DNA from: Actinoalloteichus fjordicus
GTDB lineage: Bacteria > Actinomycetota > Actinomycetes > Mycobacteriales > Pseudonocardiaceae
Length of the DNA: 64,000 bases
Assembly: GCF_001941625.1 (NCBI RefSeq)
Contig: NZ_CP016076.1
Coordinates: 6,990,001-7,054,000 of the forward strand
Direction of reading: 5' to 3'
Position 1 is the first letter of the stretch, and each line of letters opens with the position of its first letter. Both the position numbers and the translations under genes were made by a program. Below the pieces are notes generated by a model. That model worked only from the letters and a program-made list of their open reading frames with translations, was not told where the DNA came from and ran no database searches. Shown piece by piece: positions 8,620-17,488 of the stretch.

Positions 8620-10464
8620 ATGGGCCACTACAAGAGCAACCTCCGGGACCTGGAGTTCAACCTCTTCGAGGTCCTGGGCGTGCAGGAGAACCTCGGCACC
8701 GGACCCTTCGACCAGGCCGACGAGGAGACCGCCAGAGGCGTCCTCGCCGAGCTGGAGAAGCTCGCGTCCGGCCCGCTGGCGGAGTCCTTCGCCGAGGCCG
8801 ACCGCGCGGGCACGACCTTCGACCCGGCGACGCACTCGGTCACCCTTCCCGAGCCCTTCAAGCGCGCGTATCAGGCGCTGTGGGACGGCGAGTGGTACCG
8901 CCTGAGCCTGCCGGTCGAACTCGGCGGCTACGGCATTCCCCCGACCGTGCAGTGGGCGGCCTCTGAGCTGATCCTCGGCTCCAACCCCGCCACCTACATG
9001 TACCTGGCTGGCCCGAACTTCGCGACGGTCATCTGGCGCGAGGGCACCGAGGAGCAGCGGAACTGGGCTCAGGTGATGATCGACAAGGGCTGGGGCGCCA
9101 CCATGGTCCTCACCGAGCCCGACGCGGGCTCGGACGTGGGCGCGGGCCGCACCAAGGCCGTCCAGCAGGACGACGGCTCCTGGCACCTGGAGGGCGTCAA
9201 GCGCTTCATCACCTCCGGCGACCACGACCTGTCCGACAACATCATGCATCTGGTGCTGGCGCGGCCAGAGGGCCCCGGCATCGAGACGCGACCCGGCACC
9301 AAGGGCCTCAGCCTGTTCCTGGTGCCGAAGTTCCACTTCGACGGCGAGACCGGCGAACTCGGCGAGCGCAACGGCGCCTTCGTCACCGGCGTCGAGCACA
9401 AGATGGGGCTCAACGCCTCCGCCACCTGCGAGTTGACCTTCGGTCAGAACGGCACCCCGGCCAAGGGCTGGCTGCTCGGCGAGGTGCACAACGGCATCGC
9501 CCAGATGTTCCAGGTCATCGAGTACGCCCGGATGATGGTCGGCACCAAGGCGATCGGCACGCTCTCCACCGGCTACCTCAACGCGTTGGACTACGCCAAG
9601 GAGCGCGTGCAGGGCGCCGACCTGCCGCAGATGACCGACAAGAACGCACCGCGCGTGCCGATCACCCGGCACGCCGACGTCCGCAGGCTGCTCATGCTGC
9701 AGAAGGCCTACGCGGAGGGGATGCGCGGCCTCTACCTCTACACGGCGAGCTTCCAGGACCGAATCCTGGCCGGTAAGGCGGCGGGCGAGGACGTCTCGCT
9801 TCCCGAGCGGATCAACGACCTTCTGCTGCCGATCGTCAAGGGCGTCGGCTCCGAGCGGGCCTACGAGATGCTGACGCTCTCGCTGCAGACGCTCGGCGGC
9901 TCCGGCTATCTCCAGGACTACCCGATCGAGCAGTACATCCGGGACGCCAAGATCGACAGCCTCTACGAGGGCACCACGGCGATCCAGTCGATGGACTTCT
10001 TCTTCCGCAAGATCATCCGCGACAATGGCCAGGGCCTGCTGCACATTGCCACCGAGATCCAGTCCTTCCTCGCGACGGAGTCGGGCAACGGCAGGCTGAA
10101 AGAGGAGCGCGAGCTGCTCAAGCAGGCGCTGGAGGACTTCCAGGGCATGCTCGGGGCGATGGTCGGCTTCCTCACCTCCGCCCAGGAGGACCAGGCCAAC
10201 ATCCACAAGGTCGGGCAGAACACGGTCCGACTGCTGATGAGCGCGGGCGACCTGCTCATCGGCTGGACGCTGCTGCGGCAGTCGGAGATCGCCATGGCGG
10301 CGCTCGACGGCAGCCCCGGCGAGAAGGACCGGCTGTTCTACGAGGGCAAGGTCGGCGCAGCGCGATTCTTCGCCACGACGGTGCTGCCGGAGCTGGCCGC
10401 GCGCAGGCGCAGCCTGGAGGCGACGGACAACGCGCTGATGGATCTGCCCGAAGGGGCCTTCTGA
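8620..10464 (+). CDS. FadE5-like acyl-CoA dehydrogenase
   Basis: The 614-residue flavoprotein aligns by eye along its length with M. tuberculosis FadE5: [20 protein letters not shown] at the start, [21 protein letters not shown] in the middle domain, [12 protein letters not shown], then [34 protein letters not shown] and the C-terminal extension typical of this longer subgroup. It should oxidise an acyl-CoA to the trans-2-enoyl-CoA with FAD, feeding electrons to ETF. The gene stands alone behind paired dyads that suggest fatty-acid-type repression. Confidence 0.95.
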   Translation: MGHYKSNLRDLEFNLFEVLGVQENLGTGPFDQADEETARGVLAELEKLASGPLAESFAEADRAGTTFDPATHSVTLPEPFKRAYQALWDGEWYRLSLPVELGGYGIPPTVQWAASELILGSNPATYMYLAGPNFATVIWREGTEEQRNWAQVMIDKGWGATMVLTEPDAGSDVGAGRTKAVQQDDGSWHLEGVKRFITSGDHDLSDNIMHLVLARPEGPGIETRPGTKGLSLFLVPKFHFDGETGELGERNGAFVTGVEHKMGLNASATCELTFGQNGTPAKGWLLGEVHNGIAQMFQVIEYARMMVGTKAIGTLSTGYLNALDYAKERVQGADLPQMTDKNAPRVPITRHADVRRLLMLQKAYAEGMRGLYLYTASFQDRILAGKAAGEDVSLPERINDLLLPIVKGVGSERAYEMLTLSLQTLGGSGYLQDYPIEQYIRDAKIDSLYEGTTAIQSMDFFFRKIIRDNGQGLLHIATEIQSFLATESGNGRLKEERELLKQALEDFQGMLGAMVGFLTSAQEDQANIHKVGQNTVRLLMSAGDLLIGWTLLRQSEIAMAALDGSPGEKDRLFYEGKVGAARFFATTVLPELAARRRSLEATDNALMDLPEGAF

Positions 10465-10572
10465 GCCGGCCGATGGGCTTCGGCGAACCCTGCGGGTCGA
10501 GACGGCACTCTCGGTCATGACACCATCTGGTCACAGTGGGTCGACGGTGCAGGACGGCGCAAGGGGTCAGGG

Positions 10573-12225
10573 GTGGCGGCAGCAGGTGGACGACAGCCCG
10601 TGGCCGGGCCGCTGTCCGCCGCCGTCGCCAGTCTGTGTCATCGGCTCCAGCCCCAGGTGAGTCCGCGCACCGCCGCGGGTTTCCGCGAGGTGCTGCGCAG
10701 GCTGGACGCCCCGTTGCAGCTTGCGGTGGCGGGCCGGATCAAATCGGGCAAGTCGACGCTGGTCAACGCTTTGATCGGCCGCCGGGTCGCACCCACCGAC
10801 GTCGGTGAGTGCACCCGGCTGGTCACCCGGTTCCAGTACGGGACCGTGGACCGGATCGAGGTGGTGTTCGCCGACGGCGGCAAACAGGTGCTGCCCTTCG
10901 ACACCGACGGGATGATCCCGGCGTCGCTGGGCGTGGACATCGACAAGGTCTCCCACATCGAGGCCTTCCTCACCAACGCCGTGCTGCGTGACCTCACGGT
11001 CATCGACACCCCCGGCCTCGGATCGCTGGACGCCGCCTCGGTGAAGCGGACCGAGGAGTTGCTCGGCGCGGGCACGGCTCGACCGGACGGGGACGCGGGC
11101 TCAGCGGACGCCGAGCAGGCAGGCGCAGGCCGAGCGGACTCCTGGACGACACCCCGGGACGCCGCTGCCTCGAGCGGATCGGACCCGGCCGCCGACGAGC
11201 TTGATCCGGTGTCCCGGAATGCTGTGGCGGGCGCGGAGGCGGTGCTCTACGTGCTCACGCAGTCGGTCCGCGCCGATGACGAGCAGGCCCTCGCGGCCTT
11301 CACGGCGGCGACGGCGAGCCGGGAGGCCGGACCGGTGAACGCCATCGCCGTGCTGAACAAGGCCGACACCATCGAGCCGGATTCCGTGGCGGGCTCGGGC
11401 GGCGATCTCTGGCGGGCCGCCACGCTGCTCTCCGAACGGCAGGCAGGCAGCCTCAAGCCGAGGGTCGCCGACGTGCTCCCCGTCATCGGGCTGCTCGCGG
11501 AGACCTCGGAAGCGGGCGGCTTCACCTCCAGCGACGCCGACGCGCTGCGCAGGCTCGCCGATCTCGACGAGGCGACCCTGGAGACGATGCTGATCTCCGC
11601 CGACCTCTTCACCACCTGGGACTGCGAGGTGCCCGCCGCCGACCGGACCCGGCTGCTGGAACGGCTCGACCTCTACGGCATCCGCTGCGGCGTGCGTGCC
11701 GTCAGCCGCAAGCCCGACATCACCGCCGGAGCGCTGCGCCGGGAACTACTGGACTCCTCCGGACTGGCCGCCGTGCGCGGCAGGCTGGAAAGTGTGTTCC
11801 GGGCCCGCGCCGACGGCATCAAGGCCGCAGCGGCGATGGCGTCGGTGAGCGCGTTGGCCCATGCCTCCGGAGATCCGGGCGAGCGGCAACGGGTGCACGA
11901 CGCCATCGAGGTGCTGCTCGCGAAGCCCGAGGCACACCAGCTCCGACTGTTGGAGGCGCTGACCCTGGTGGCGGCGGGTGCCGTGTCCATGCCGGAGGAC
12001 CTCGCGGAGGAGGTGCTGCGGGTGGGCAGCACCAGCTCGGTCGGGGAGCAGCTCGGCATGGTGGGCAGGCCGCCGATGGAATGGGCCGCCTACGCGTTGG
12101 AGCGTGCGGGCTGGTGGCGGTCCTTCGCCTCGTTCGGCGCCACGCCTGCGCAGAGCCGGGTCGCCCATGTCGTCCATCGGGCCTACTTCCTGATCTGGCA
12201 GCAGCTTCGCGAGGGCACTCGCTGA
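10573..12225 (+). CDS. Dynamin-like large GTPase (first of pair)
   Basis: The 550-residue protein has a P-loop GRIKSGKS (54-61), a G2 candidate threonine at 81, G3 DTPG (145-148) and G4 NKAD (262-265). The spacing between G3 and G4 is unusually long because of an acidic, Ala/Gly-rich insertion at about 168-215. The rest is helical, as in bacterial dynamin-like proteins, but I see no strongly hydrophobic membrane loop. It is the first gene of a three-gene operon with a GrpE-like protein and a second dynamin. A role in membrane remodelling or envelope stress is inferred from IniA/DynA-type families. Confidence 0.85.
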   Translation: MAAAGGRQPVAGPLSAAVASLCHRLQPQVSPRTAAGFREVLRRLDAPLQLAVAGRIKSGKSTLVNALIGRRVAPTDVGECTRLVTRFQYGTVDRIEVVFADGGKQVLPFDTDGMIPASLGVDIDKVSHIEAFLTNAVLRDLTVIDTPGLGSLDAASVKRTEELLGAGTARPDGDAGSADAEQAGAGRADSWTTPRDAAASSGSDPAADELDPVSRNAVAGAEAVLYVLTQSVRADDEQALAAFTAATASREAGPVNAIAVLNKADTIEPDSVAGSGGDLWRAATLLSERQAGSLKPRVADVLPVIGLLAETSEAGGFTSSDADALRRLADLDEATLETMLISADLFTTWDCEVPAADRTRLLERLDLYGIRCGVRAVSRKPDITAGALRRELLDSSGLAAVRGRLESVFRARADGIKAAAAMASVSALAHASGDPGERQRVHDAIEVLLAKPEAHQLRLLEALTLVAAGAVSMPEDLAEEVLRVGSTSSVGEQLGMVGRPPMEWAAYALERAGWWRSFASFGATPAQSRVAHVVHRAYFLIWQQLREGTR

Positions 12226-12359
12226 TCGGCTGCGGCGGGCCTGCCCGCCTCGGCCCGGCGAAACCCGGCACCTCGGCATAGTGGGCGGCCGCCTCGTGAT
12301 ACTCCTCGGACCTACCCTGGGACGGTCGCAGGTCGCCGTCAGCAGGGAGTCGGACCGCC

Positions 12360-12968
12360 GTGAGTGCCGCCAGACCGCTCTCGGTCGAGCACGCCGACAC
12401 GTCGGTGCCGATCGGGCAGCGGCCGCCGGGGCAGGGGCAGGCGGGGGATTCGAGCGCGTCGGACGGCCGATCATCGGCCGGTGTTCTGCCTGCTGTCGGT
12501 CCCGGCGGCACGGCGTCGCCGACCGCCGCGAACCTCGGACCCGCCGCGAAATCACCGGGAACCGGCTCCGGCTCGCATCCGTCGAAGCCCGACGTGGGCT
12601 CTCATGCTGATCCTCCGGCCGCACCGGAGTCGTCCGCAGTGTCCGGCACCGATGCCGAACTGCTCGAACAGGCGCTCCGCGAGCGGCGAGAACTGATCCG
12701 GCTCTGTCTCTACGCGCTGGATCGTGCGCGCAGCGCAGGCGTCGCGGAGCGGCTGGAGGAGGGATTGGCCTCGGTCGGTGTCCGAGCGCTGCGCCCGGAC
12801 GGCGAGCAGTTCGACCCCGCCCACCACGAGGCGGGCGGCGTCGTCGCCTCGGATGCACCCGCGCTGGCAGGCACGGTGGCCGAGACGGAGATCGTCGGCT
12901 TCGCCGATCGCGGAACGCCGCTACGCCCGCCCGTGGTGATCGTCTACACCCCGCGTGCCGAGCGATGA
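12360..12968 (+). CDS. GrpE-like nucleotide-exchange-factor domain protein
   Basis: About 95 N-terminal residues are low-complexity Gly/Ser/Pro sequence. They are followed by a short helix (LLEQALRERRELIRLCLYALDRAR) and a GrpE head-like domain: EGLASVGVRALRPDG, FDPAHHEAGGVV, LAGTVAETEIVGFADRG and a terminal strand RPPVVIVYTP. GrpE releases ADP from Hsp70, yet no Hsp70 gene is present nearby; the normal grpE of the dnaK operon must be elsewhere. Its last codons overlap the next dynamin start (ATGA), indicating translational coupling. Confidence 0.75.
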   Translation: MSAARPLSVEHADTSVPIGQRPPGQGQAGDSSASDGRSSAGVLPAVGPGGTASPTAANLGPAAKSPGTGSGSHPSKPDVGSHADPPAAPESSAVSGTDAELLEQALRERRELIRLCLYALDRARSAGVAERLEEGLASVGVRALRPDGEQFDPAHHEAGGVVASDAPALAGTVAETEIVGFADRGTPLRPPVVIVYTPRAER

Positions 12969-14806
12969 CCGCGGAGAACGCCAAGAAGCTGCCGCTGCCG
13001 AAGCTGGTCCGGCAGACCAGGGAACGGCTCGTCGAGCTGCTCAAGGACATCGACTCCGAGTCGGCCGACTGGGTGGAGAAGGTCCGGGCCGGGAAGGTCG
13101 CCACGCCGTCGGTGGTCGTCGTCGGGGAGACCAATCGGGGCAAGAGTTCGCTGGTCAACGCATTGCTGAGCAGGCAGGACCTCTCTCCCGTCGACGCCGA
13201 CGTCGCGACCGCCGCCTATCTGGCCTTCGGCCATGCCGAGCAGTGGTCCGCGCGGGCCTGCTACGGAGTCGGGGTCGAGCCCGTCGACATTTCGATGGAG
13301 TCGATCCCGTCCTGGGTCTCGGCGAATCACGAGCTGCCCGCAGGCGCCCTGCCGCCCCGCTACGTCGAGGTCGACGGCCCGATTCCGTTGTTGTCCAACC
13401 TCCGGGTGGTCGACACCCCCGGGGTCGGCGGGCTCAGCGAGGTGCACGGTGAACTGGCCGCGGAGGCCGCCGCCAACGCCACCGCCCTACTCTTCGTGGT
13501 GGACGCCTCGGCGCCGTTCACCCAAAGCGAGCTGGCCTTTCTCACCACCGTGTCCGATCGGGTCGAGACGGTCCTGTTCGCGCTGACCAAGACCGATCAG
13601 TATCGGGGCTGGCGGGAGATCCTGGAGGCGAACCGGGCACTGCTCTCCGAACATGCGCCGAGGTTCGCCGACACCGAGTTCCACCCGGTGTCGGCTCGGA
13701 TGTTCCAACTCGCCGCGCAGGCGTCGAACGAGGGCGCGAGCGGGATGCTGCGCGAGCGCTCCGGCGTCGGACAGCTCGCCGAGTCGCTGTCGCAGCTGGT
13801 CGGCGGGCGGGCGAACATGCTCGGCGAGGCCAACACCATGCGGGCGCTGTCGAGCTCGCTCGACGCGCTGGTGGTCCGGCTGGAGGCCGAGCAGCGGGCG
13901 CTGACCGTCGGGGAGGACGAGGCCGAGGTGCTGCGCGCCCGGCGCGACGAGCTCGCAGGCGAGCGACGGGCGAACAACCGAGGCTGGCAGCTGCGGCTGC
14001 GCGGCGAGATCAACCGGGCGAGGGTCGAATGCGCCCACGAGGTCGGCAGGCAGGTGCGCGACCTCCAGTCCTGGTTCCGCAAGGCCATCGACATCGCGGG
14101 CAAGGAGAAGCTGGTCGAACTGCCGCACCATGTGGACGCCGCATTGCAGATGCTGTCCTCCCGGATCAGCGGCATGCTCAGCGATCGGCTGGCCAAGGTG
14201 GCGGACACCTCCCTGTCCGAGCTGTTCTCCGCCGAGGAGCTCGCGGTGCTGCGGAACCAGGTCGCCAGGGCGACTCGGCCGCCGGTCGTCGTCCGGCTCC
14301 CGGAGAAGCGGCCTGCGACCGCCGAGGACAAACTGCTCGTGTTCATGGGGCTCTCCGGCGGGCTGGGTGCAGGCAAGCTGGCCACCCTGCCGTTGGCGCC
14401 GTTGGCCATCGCCGCGCCGCTGCTCGCGGTGCCCGCGATCGTGCTGGGCCTCGGCGCGGGCTGGTGGATCGGCAAGACCAGGAAGCACACCGCGGACAAG
14501 CAGCATGTGAAGCAGTGGCTGACCGAGGCGATCGCCGAGTCGCGCTCGACCCTGGATCAGCTCATCTCCGAACAGCTCATCGAGGCGGAACTCCAGCTCT
14601 CGCTCGCGCTGGACGACGCGCTGGCGCGGCGGATCTCGGCGATCGAGGAGGAGCTGCGCGACGTGGAGAAGGCGCTGCGGATGGACGTCGCCGAGCGCAA
14701 GCGCGAGTTGCAGGCCACCCATCGCAGGCTCGCCGAGGTGACGGCGGGCCGTGATCGCGTGGAGGAGCTGCTGCGCCGCATCCGCGACGTCCGAGCGCGG
14801 GCCTGA
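12965..14806 (+). CDS. Dynamin-like large GTPase (second of pair)
   Basis: The 613-residue protein has P-loop GETNRGKS (54-61), G3 DTPG (150-153) and G4 TKTD (208-211), with normal spacing unlike its upstream partner. A hydrophobic segment at about residues 457-503 (LGAGKLATLPLAPLAIAAPL then AVPAIVLGLGAGWWIG) looks like a membrane-inserting hairpin. Long coiled helices flank it (290-380 and 510-610). It starts inside the stop of the GrpE-like gene. By analogy with bacterial dynamins the two GTPases probably work as a pair, this one holding the membrane. Confidence 0.88.
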   Translation: MTAENAKKLPLPKLVRQTRERLVELLKDIDSESADWVEKVRAGKVATPSVVVVGETNRGKSSLVNALLSRQDLSPVDADVATAAYLAFGHAEQWSARACYGVGVEPVDISMESIPSWVSANHELPAGALPPRYVEVDGPIPLLSNLRVVDTPGVGGLSEVHGELAAEAAANATALLFVVDASAPFTQSELAFLTTVSDRVETVLFALTKTDQYRGWREILEANRALLSEHAPRFADTEFHPVSARMFQLAAQASNEGASGMLRERSGVGQLAESLSQLVGGRANMLGEANTMRALSSSLDALVVRLEAEQRALTVGEDEAEVLRARRDELAGERRANNRGWQLRLRGEINRARVECAHEVGRQVRDLQSWFRKAIDIAGKEKLVELPHHVDAALQMLSSRISGMLSDRLAKVADTSLSELFSAEELAVLRNQVARATRPPVVVRLPEKRPATAEDKLLVFMGLSGGLGAGKLATLPLAPLAIAAPLLAVPAIVLGLGAGWWIGKTRKHTADKQHVKQWLTEAIAESRSTLDQLISEQLIEAELQLSLALDDALARRISAIEEELRDVEKALRMDVAERKRELQATHRRLAEVTAGRDRVEELLRRIRDVRARA

Positions 14807-14877
14807 CTCCTCGCCCGGATATCCCGGCCGCGTTCCTGGCGGCTCCTCGATGCCGCGAGAGCGGTCGCACCGCAGGC

Positions 14878-14902
14878 CCGCGCCGCGCTCATGGCGGCGC
14901 GG
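14878..14902 (+). terminator. GC hairpin downstream of the dynamin operon
   Basis: CCGCGCCGC (14878-14886) pairs perfectly with GCGGCGCGG (14894-14902) around a 7-nt loop, 72 bases after the dynamin stop. No U-tract follows. Confidence 0.4.
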
Positions 14903-14966
14903 CTGCGACGTGACCGATCTTCTGGTCTGCCCGGACGCCGCCACGCCATGCGACCGCCTTGAATCT

Positions 14967-14981
14967 CTTTACATCGTAAAG
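14967..14981. promoter_or_regulatory. CTTTAC-ATC-GTAAAG palindrome upstream of the siderophore-interacting gene
   Basis: A perfect 15-bp palindrome lies in an AT-rich patch 187 bases upstream of the ATG at 15168, followed by TAATCT, which could be a -10 element. It is the only AT-rich regulatory-looking site in this 360-base gap and may bind a metal- or redox-responsive repressor. Confidence 0.45.
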
Positions 14982-15167
14982 TAATCTCGCGACGCGGCTG
15001 CGCACCGTGGGAGCGGGCCGCCTTCCGGCAGGCCCTCGACTCCGCCCGTCGAGCGTCTCGATCCGACAGACCCGACGTCGGCGGACGTTCGGGCTGCCGC
15101 GCGATTGGTCTGGCTGTCGCCGTCGGGCCCGAGGGCTCGCGGCCGCCGAACGAGCGAGAGGACGTCC

Positions 15168-16040
15168 ATGACAGAACTCCCGGTCCGATTCATCCAGGTC
15201 GTCGGCTGCCACCAGCCGACCCCGAGGACGATCCGGATCACCTTCGGCGGGTCGGACCTCGCGGACTTCGTCTTCGCTCCCGATCAGCAGGTGAAACTGT
15301 GCTTCCCCCGGGCGGGCGACTCCGCGCCACGCCTGCCCGCCCCCACTCCGGACGGCGATCCGCTGCCCTGGTACCAGGCCTACCTCGCGCTGCCGGAGCA
15401 GGAACGGCCCTGGATGCGCAGCTACACCGTCCGCGCACATCGCGCCGAGCAGGGCGTGATCGACGTCGACTTCGCCCTCCGTCCCGACGCGGGCCCGGCG
15501 ACCCGGTGGGCACGGACCGCCCGCATCGGCGCGGTGATCGGCATGGTCGGCCCGTCGCCGCTCTTCGCCAGAGCCCGCCCGATCAGCGCGTCGATCGACG
15601 TCGACGGCCTACTCCTGCTCGTGGGCGACGAGTCGGCGCTGCCCGGCATCGGCACGATGATCGAGTCGCTGCCCGCGCAGACTCGCGCGCTGGCCTTGAT
15701 CGAGGTCGCCGACCCCGCCGACGAGCAGCGGCTCGCGACTCGCGGCGAGGTGACCGTGCGGTGGCTGCACCGAGCGGAGACGCGGCCGGGGACCGGCGAC
15801 CTCCTGCTTCCGGCGCTACGGGCGGCCGAGTTCGCACCCGAGCGGACGGTCGCCTGGCTGGCCGCCGAGGCCGCCACCGTGCGGAGGCTGCGCCGCCATC
15901 TGGTCGCCGACCGAGGCCTGTCAGGCCGATGTGTCGAGTTCGCGGGGTATTGGCGACTCGGCCGGACGCAGGATGACGCGCCCACGGCCGGGGATCTCGC
16001 CGACGCCCGGCAGCGAGCGGCCGACATGGCGACCGCCTGA
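15168..16040 (+). CDS. Siderophore-interacting protein (NADPH-dependent ferric-siderophore reductase type)
   Basis: This 290-residue protein has the two-domain SIP/ViuB layout. An FAD-binding beta-barrel comes first, with RSYTVRAHR (the RxYT/S flavin motif) near residue 85. The C-terminal NAD(P)H domain has LLLLVGDESALPGIGTMIESLP and VAWLAAEAATVRRLRRHL. Members reduce ferric siderophores in the cytosol to release iron. The ATG at 15168 is preferred because GAGAGGA precedes it. No siderophore biosynthesis or uptake genes are adjacent, so it probably serves uptake systems elsewhere. Confidence 0.92.
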   Translation: MTELPVRFIQVVGCHQPTPRTIRITFGGSDLADFVFAPDQQVKLCFPRAGDSAPRLPAPTPDGDPLPWYQAYLALPEQERPWMRSYTVRAHRAEQGVIDVDFALRPDAGPATRWARTARIGAVIGMVGPSPLFARARPISASIDVDGLLLLVGDESALPGIGTMIESLPAQTRALALIEVADPADEQRLATRGEVTVRWLHRAETRPGTGDLLLPALRAAEFAPERTVAWLAAEAATVRRLRRHLVADRGLSGRCVEFAGYWRLGRTQDDAPTAGDLADARQRAADMATA

Positions 16041-16130
16041 CCAGGGCGGTCGGGGTCCGATCACGCGATCGGCCGCCATCCGCCGAGTGTTGCCGCACCT
16101 CCTCCCTGTCTGGCTTCCGCCCGGCCCGCC

Positions 16131-16553
16131 TCAGCTCGACGGCTCGCGGTACTGCGCGAGGAAGGACTCCGACGGCGGAATGGGGGTGATGACGTCGATC
16201 AGGACGCCGTCGGGACCCTCGATGATGAAGTGGCGCTGGCCGAACTCCTCGCTGCGCAACGGCAGGACCGGCACCAGACCACCCCTGGTCACCAGTCGAT
16301 CATGTTCGGCATCGACGTCGGTGACCTCGAAGTTGAGCAGCACGCCGCGCACGGGTTCGCGATGGCCCGCCGGAACGCTGCCATGGCGGGGATCGAGCAT
16401 CGCCAACTCCTGGTGCGGCGATTCGATCCGGCGCAGGCTCACGTACCAGTCCGACTCGAAGGTGGTCTCGAAGCCGAGCCATCGGGTGTAGAAGGCGTGC
16501 GACGTCGGAATGTCGTGCGTGCAGACGACGGGATAGAAGCTGGTCAGGGCCAC
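16131..16553 (-). CDS. Glyoxalase/bleomycin-resistance (VOC) superfamily protein
   Basis: The 140-residue protein has two beta-alpha-beta-beta-beta modules of the VOC fold: [29 protein letters not shown] at the start, and [19 protein letters not shown] plus [19 protein letters not shown] in the second half, with ligand-type His and Glu residues. GTG at 16553 is chosen for its GAGAGGA ribosome binding site; longer versions would run through the operators. It is divergent from a TetR gene and is probably its regulated target. The substrate is unknown. Confidence 0.88.
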   Translation of the reverse strand: MALTSFYPVVCTHDIPTSHAFYTRWLGFETTFESDWYVSLRRIESPHQELAMLDPRHGSVPAGHREPVRGVLLNFEVTDVDAEHDRLVTRGGLVPVLPLRSEEFGQRHFIIEGPDGVLIDVITPIPPSESFLAQYREPSS

Positions 16554-16573
16554 GAGACACGTCCTCTCAGATA

Positions 16574-16622
16574 CATACCTTCGGTAGGTATGCCAGCGAA
16601 AACTAGTCACGTACCCTCGGTA
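16574..16622. promoter_or_regulatory. Operator dyads in the glyoxalase/TetR divergent promoter
   Basis: CATACCT-TCGGT-AGGTATG (16574-16592) is a 19-bp palindrome with perfect 7-bp arms. A second, shorter TACC-CTC-GGTA lies at 16612-16622. They sit in the 100-base gap between the divergent starts. This is the size and symmetry of a TetR operator and implies autoregulation plus control of the glyoxalase gene. Confidence 0.7.
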
Positions 16623-16653
16623 TGTCAAGGTGTTCCAAGGAAGGGCGGCGGCG

Positions 16654-17253
16654 ATGAGCCCCGGAGGCAGCAAGGCCCGACAGCGGGCGGAGACCCGGAG
16701 AACACTGATCTCGATCAGCCGGGACCTGTTCGCCGAGCGGGGTTATCACGCCGTCGGGCTCGCCGAGATCGCCACGACCGCCTGCCTCACCAAGGGCGCG
16801 CTCTACCACCACTTCGGCAGCAAGACAGGTCTCTTCCACGCGGTGGTCGACGACGTCGCGCACGAGGTCTCCGCCGAGGTGGCCGCCGCCGCCGATGCCG
16901 CAGACACCCCGTGGGAGCAGCTTCTCGCAGGCTGTCAAGCCTTTCTGACCGCAGGCGCCGCGCCCGCCAGAGGACGCATCCTGCTCGTCGACGGGCCCGC
17001 CGTCCTCGGCTGGCACGACTGGCGGGCGCTGGACGAGGCGGCCTCCGGGGCCCATCTCGCCGAGGCCCTGACCGGCCTCGTCGAGCAGGGAGTCATCGAG
17101 GCGCAGCCCGTCGAACCGCTCACTCGGCTGCTCTCGGGCGCGATGAACGAGGCGGCGCTGTGGCTCGCGCGCTCGGACGACCCCGAGCGCGACCTCGTGG
17201 CGGTCGGCCGATCCCTGGACCGGCTGCTGAGCGCCCTGCGCGTCGGCGGCTGA
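16654..17253 (+). CDS. TetR/AcrR family transcriptional regulator
   Basis: The 199-residue protein has a TetR N-terminal [28 protein letters not shown], then [22 protein letters not shown] with the recognition helix near residues 36-45. The variable ligand-binding domain follows and ends in a helix like that of actinobacterial TetR_C regulators. ATG 16654 is preferred to GTG 16630 by fit to the family start. It most likely represses itself and the divergent glyoxalase gene through the dyads between them; the inducer is unknown. Confidence 0.92.
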   Translation: MSPGGSKARQRAETRRTLISISRDLFAERGYHAVGLAEIATTACLTKGALYHHFGSKTGLFHAVVDDVAHEVSAEVAAAADAADTPWEQLLAGCQAFLTAGAAPARGRILLVDGPAVLGWHDWRALDEAASGAHLAEALTGLVEQGVIEAQPVEPLTRLLSGAMNEAALWLARSDDPERDLVAVGRSLDRLLSALRVGG

Positions 17254-17488
17254 GCCCGTCGGCTCGTCCAGGCGGCCGCCGCCTCCACGAACAACCCGGC
17301 GCTGGAACCGAGGTCGCACCCGTGTCTACCCTCGCACGCCGACGGCATCCGCAGCCGCCGTACCTGCGGCGACGAAAACGATCTGCCGACGGCGCGGAAC
17401 CGACCGGCCTCCCGTCGAGTCCAACCCGAGAACGTCGACACAGTTCGCAGAGCCGAGCGGTTCGCGGAACCAGGATGAGGGGGACGTT

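Noticed and set aside
8428-10518. 696-codon open frame antisense to the acyl-CoA dehydrogenase
   Set aside because: It mirrors the third-position GC bias of the real gene, has no recognisable domain and covers a gene with clear full-length homology.
13487-14944. 485-codon open frame antisense to the second dynamin
   Set aside because: Arg/Gln/His-rich composition typical of shadow frames, and the forward strand has a complete GTPase.
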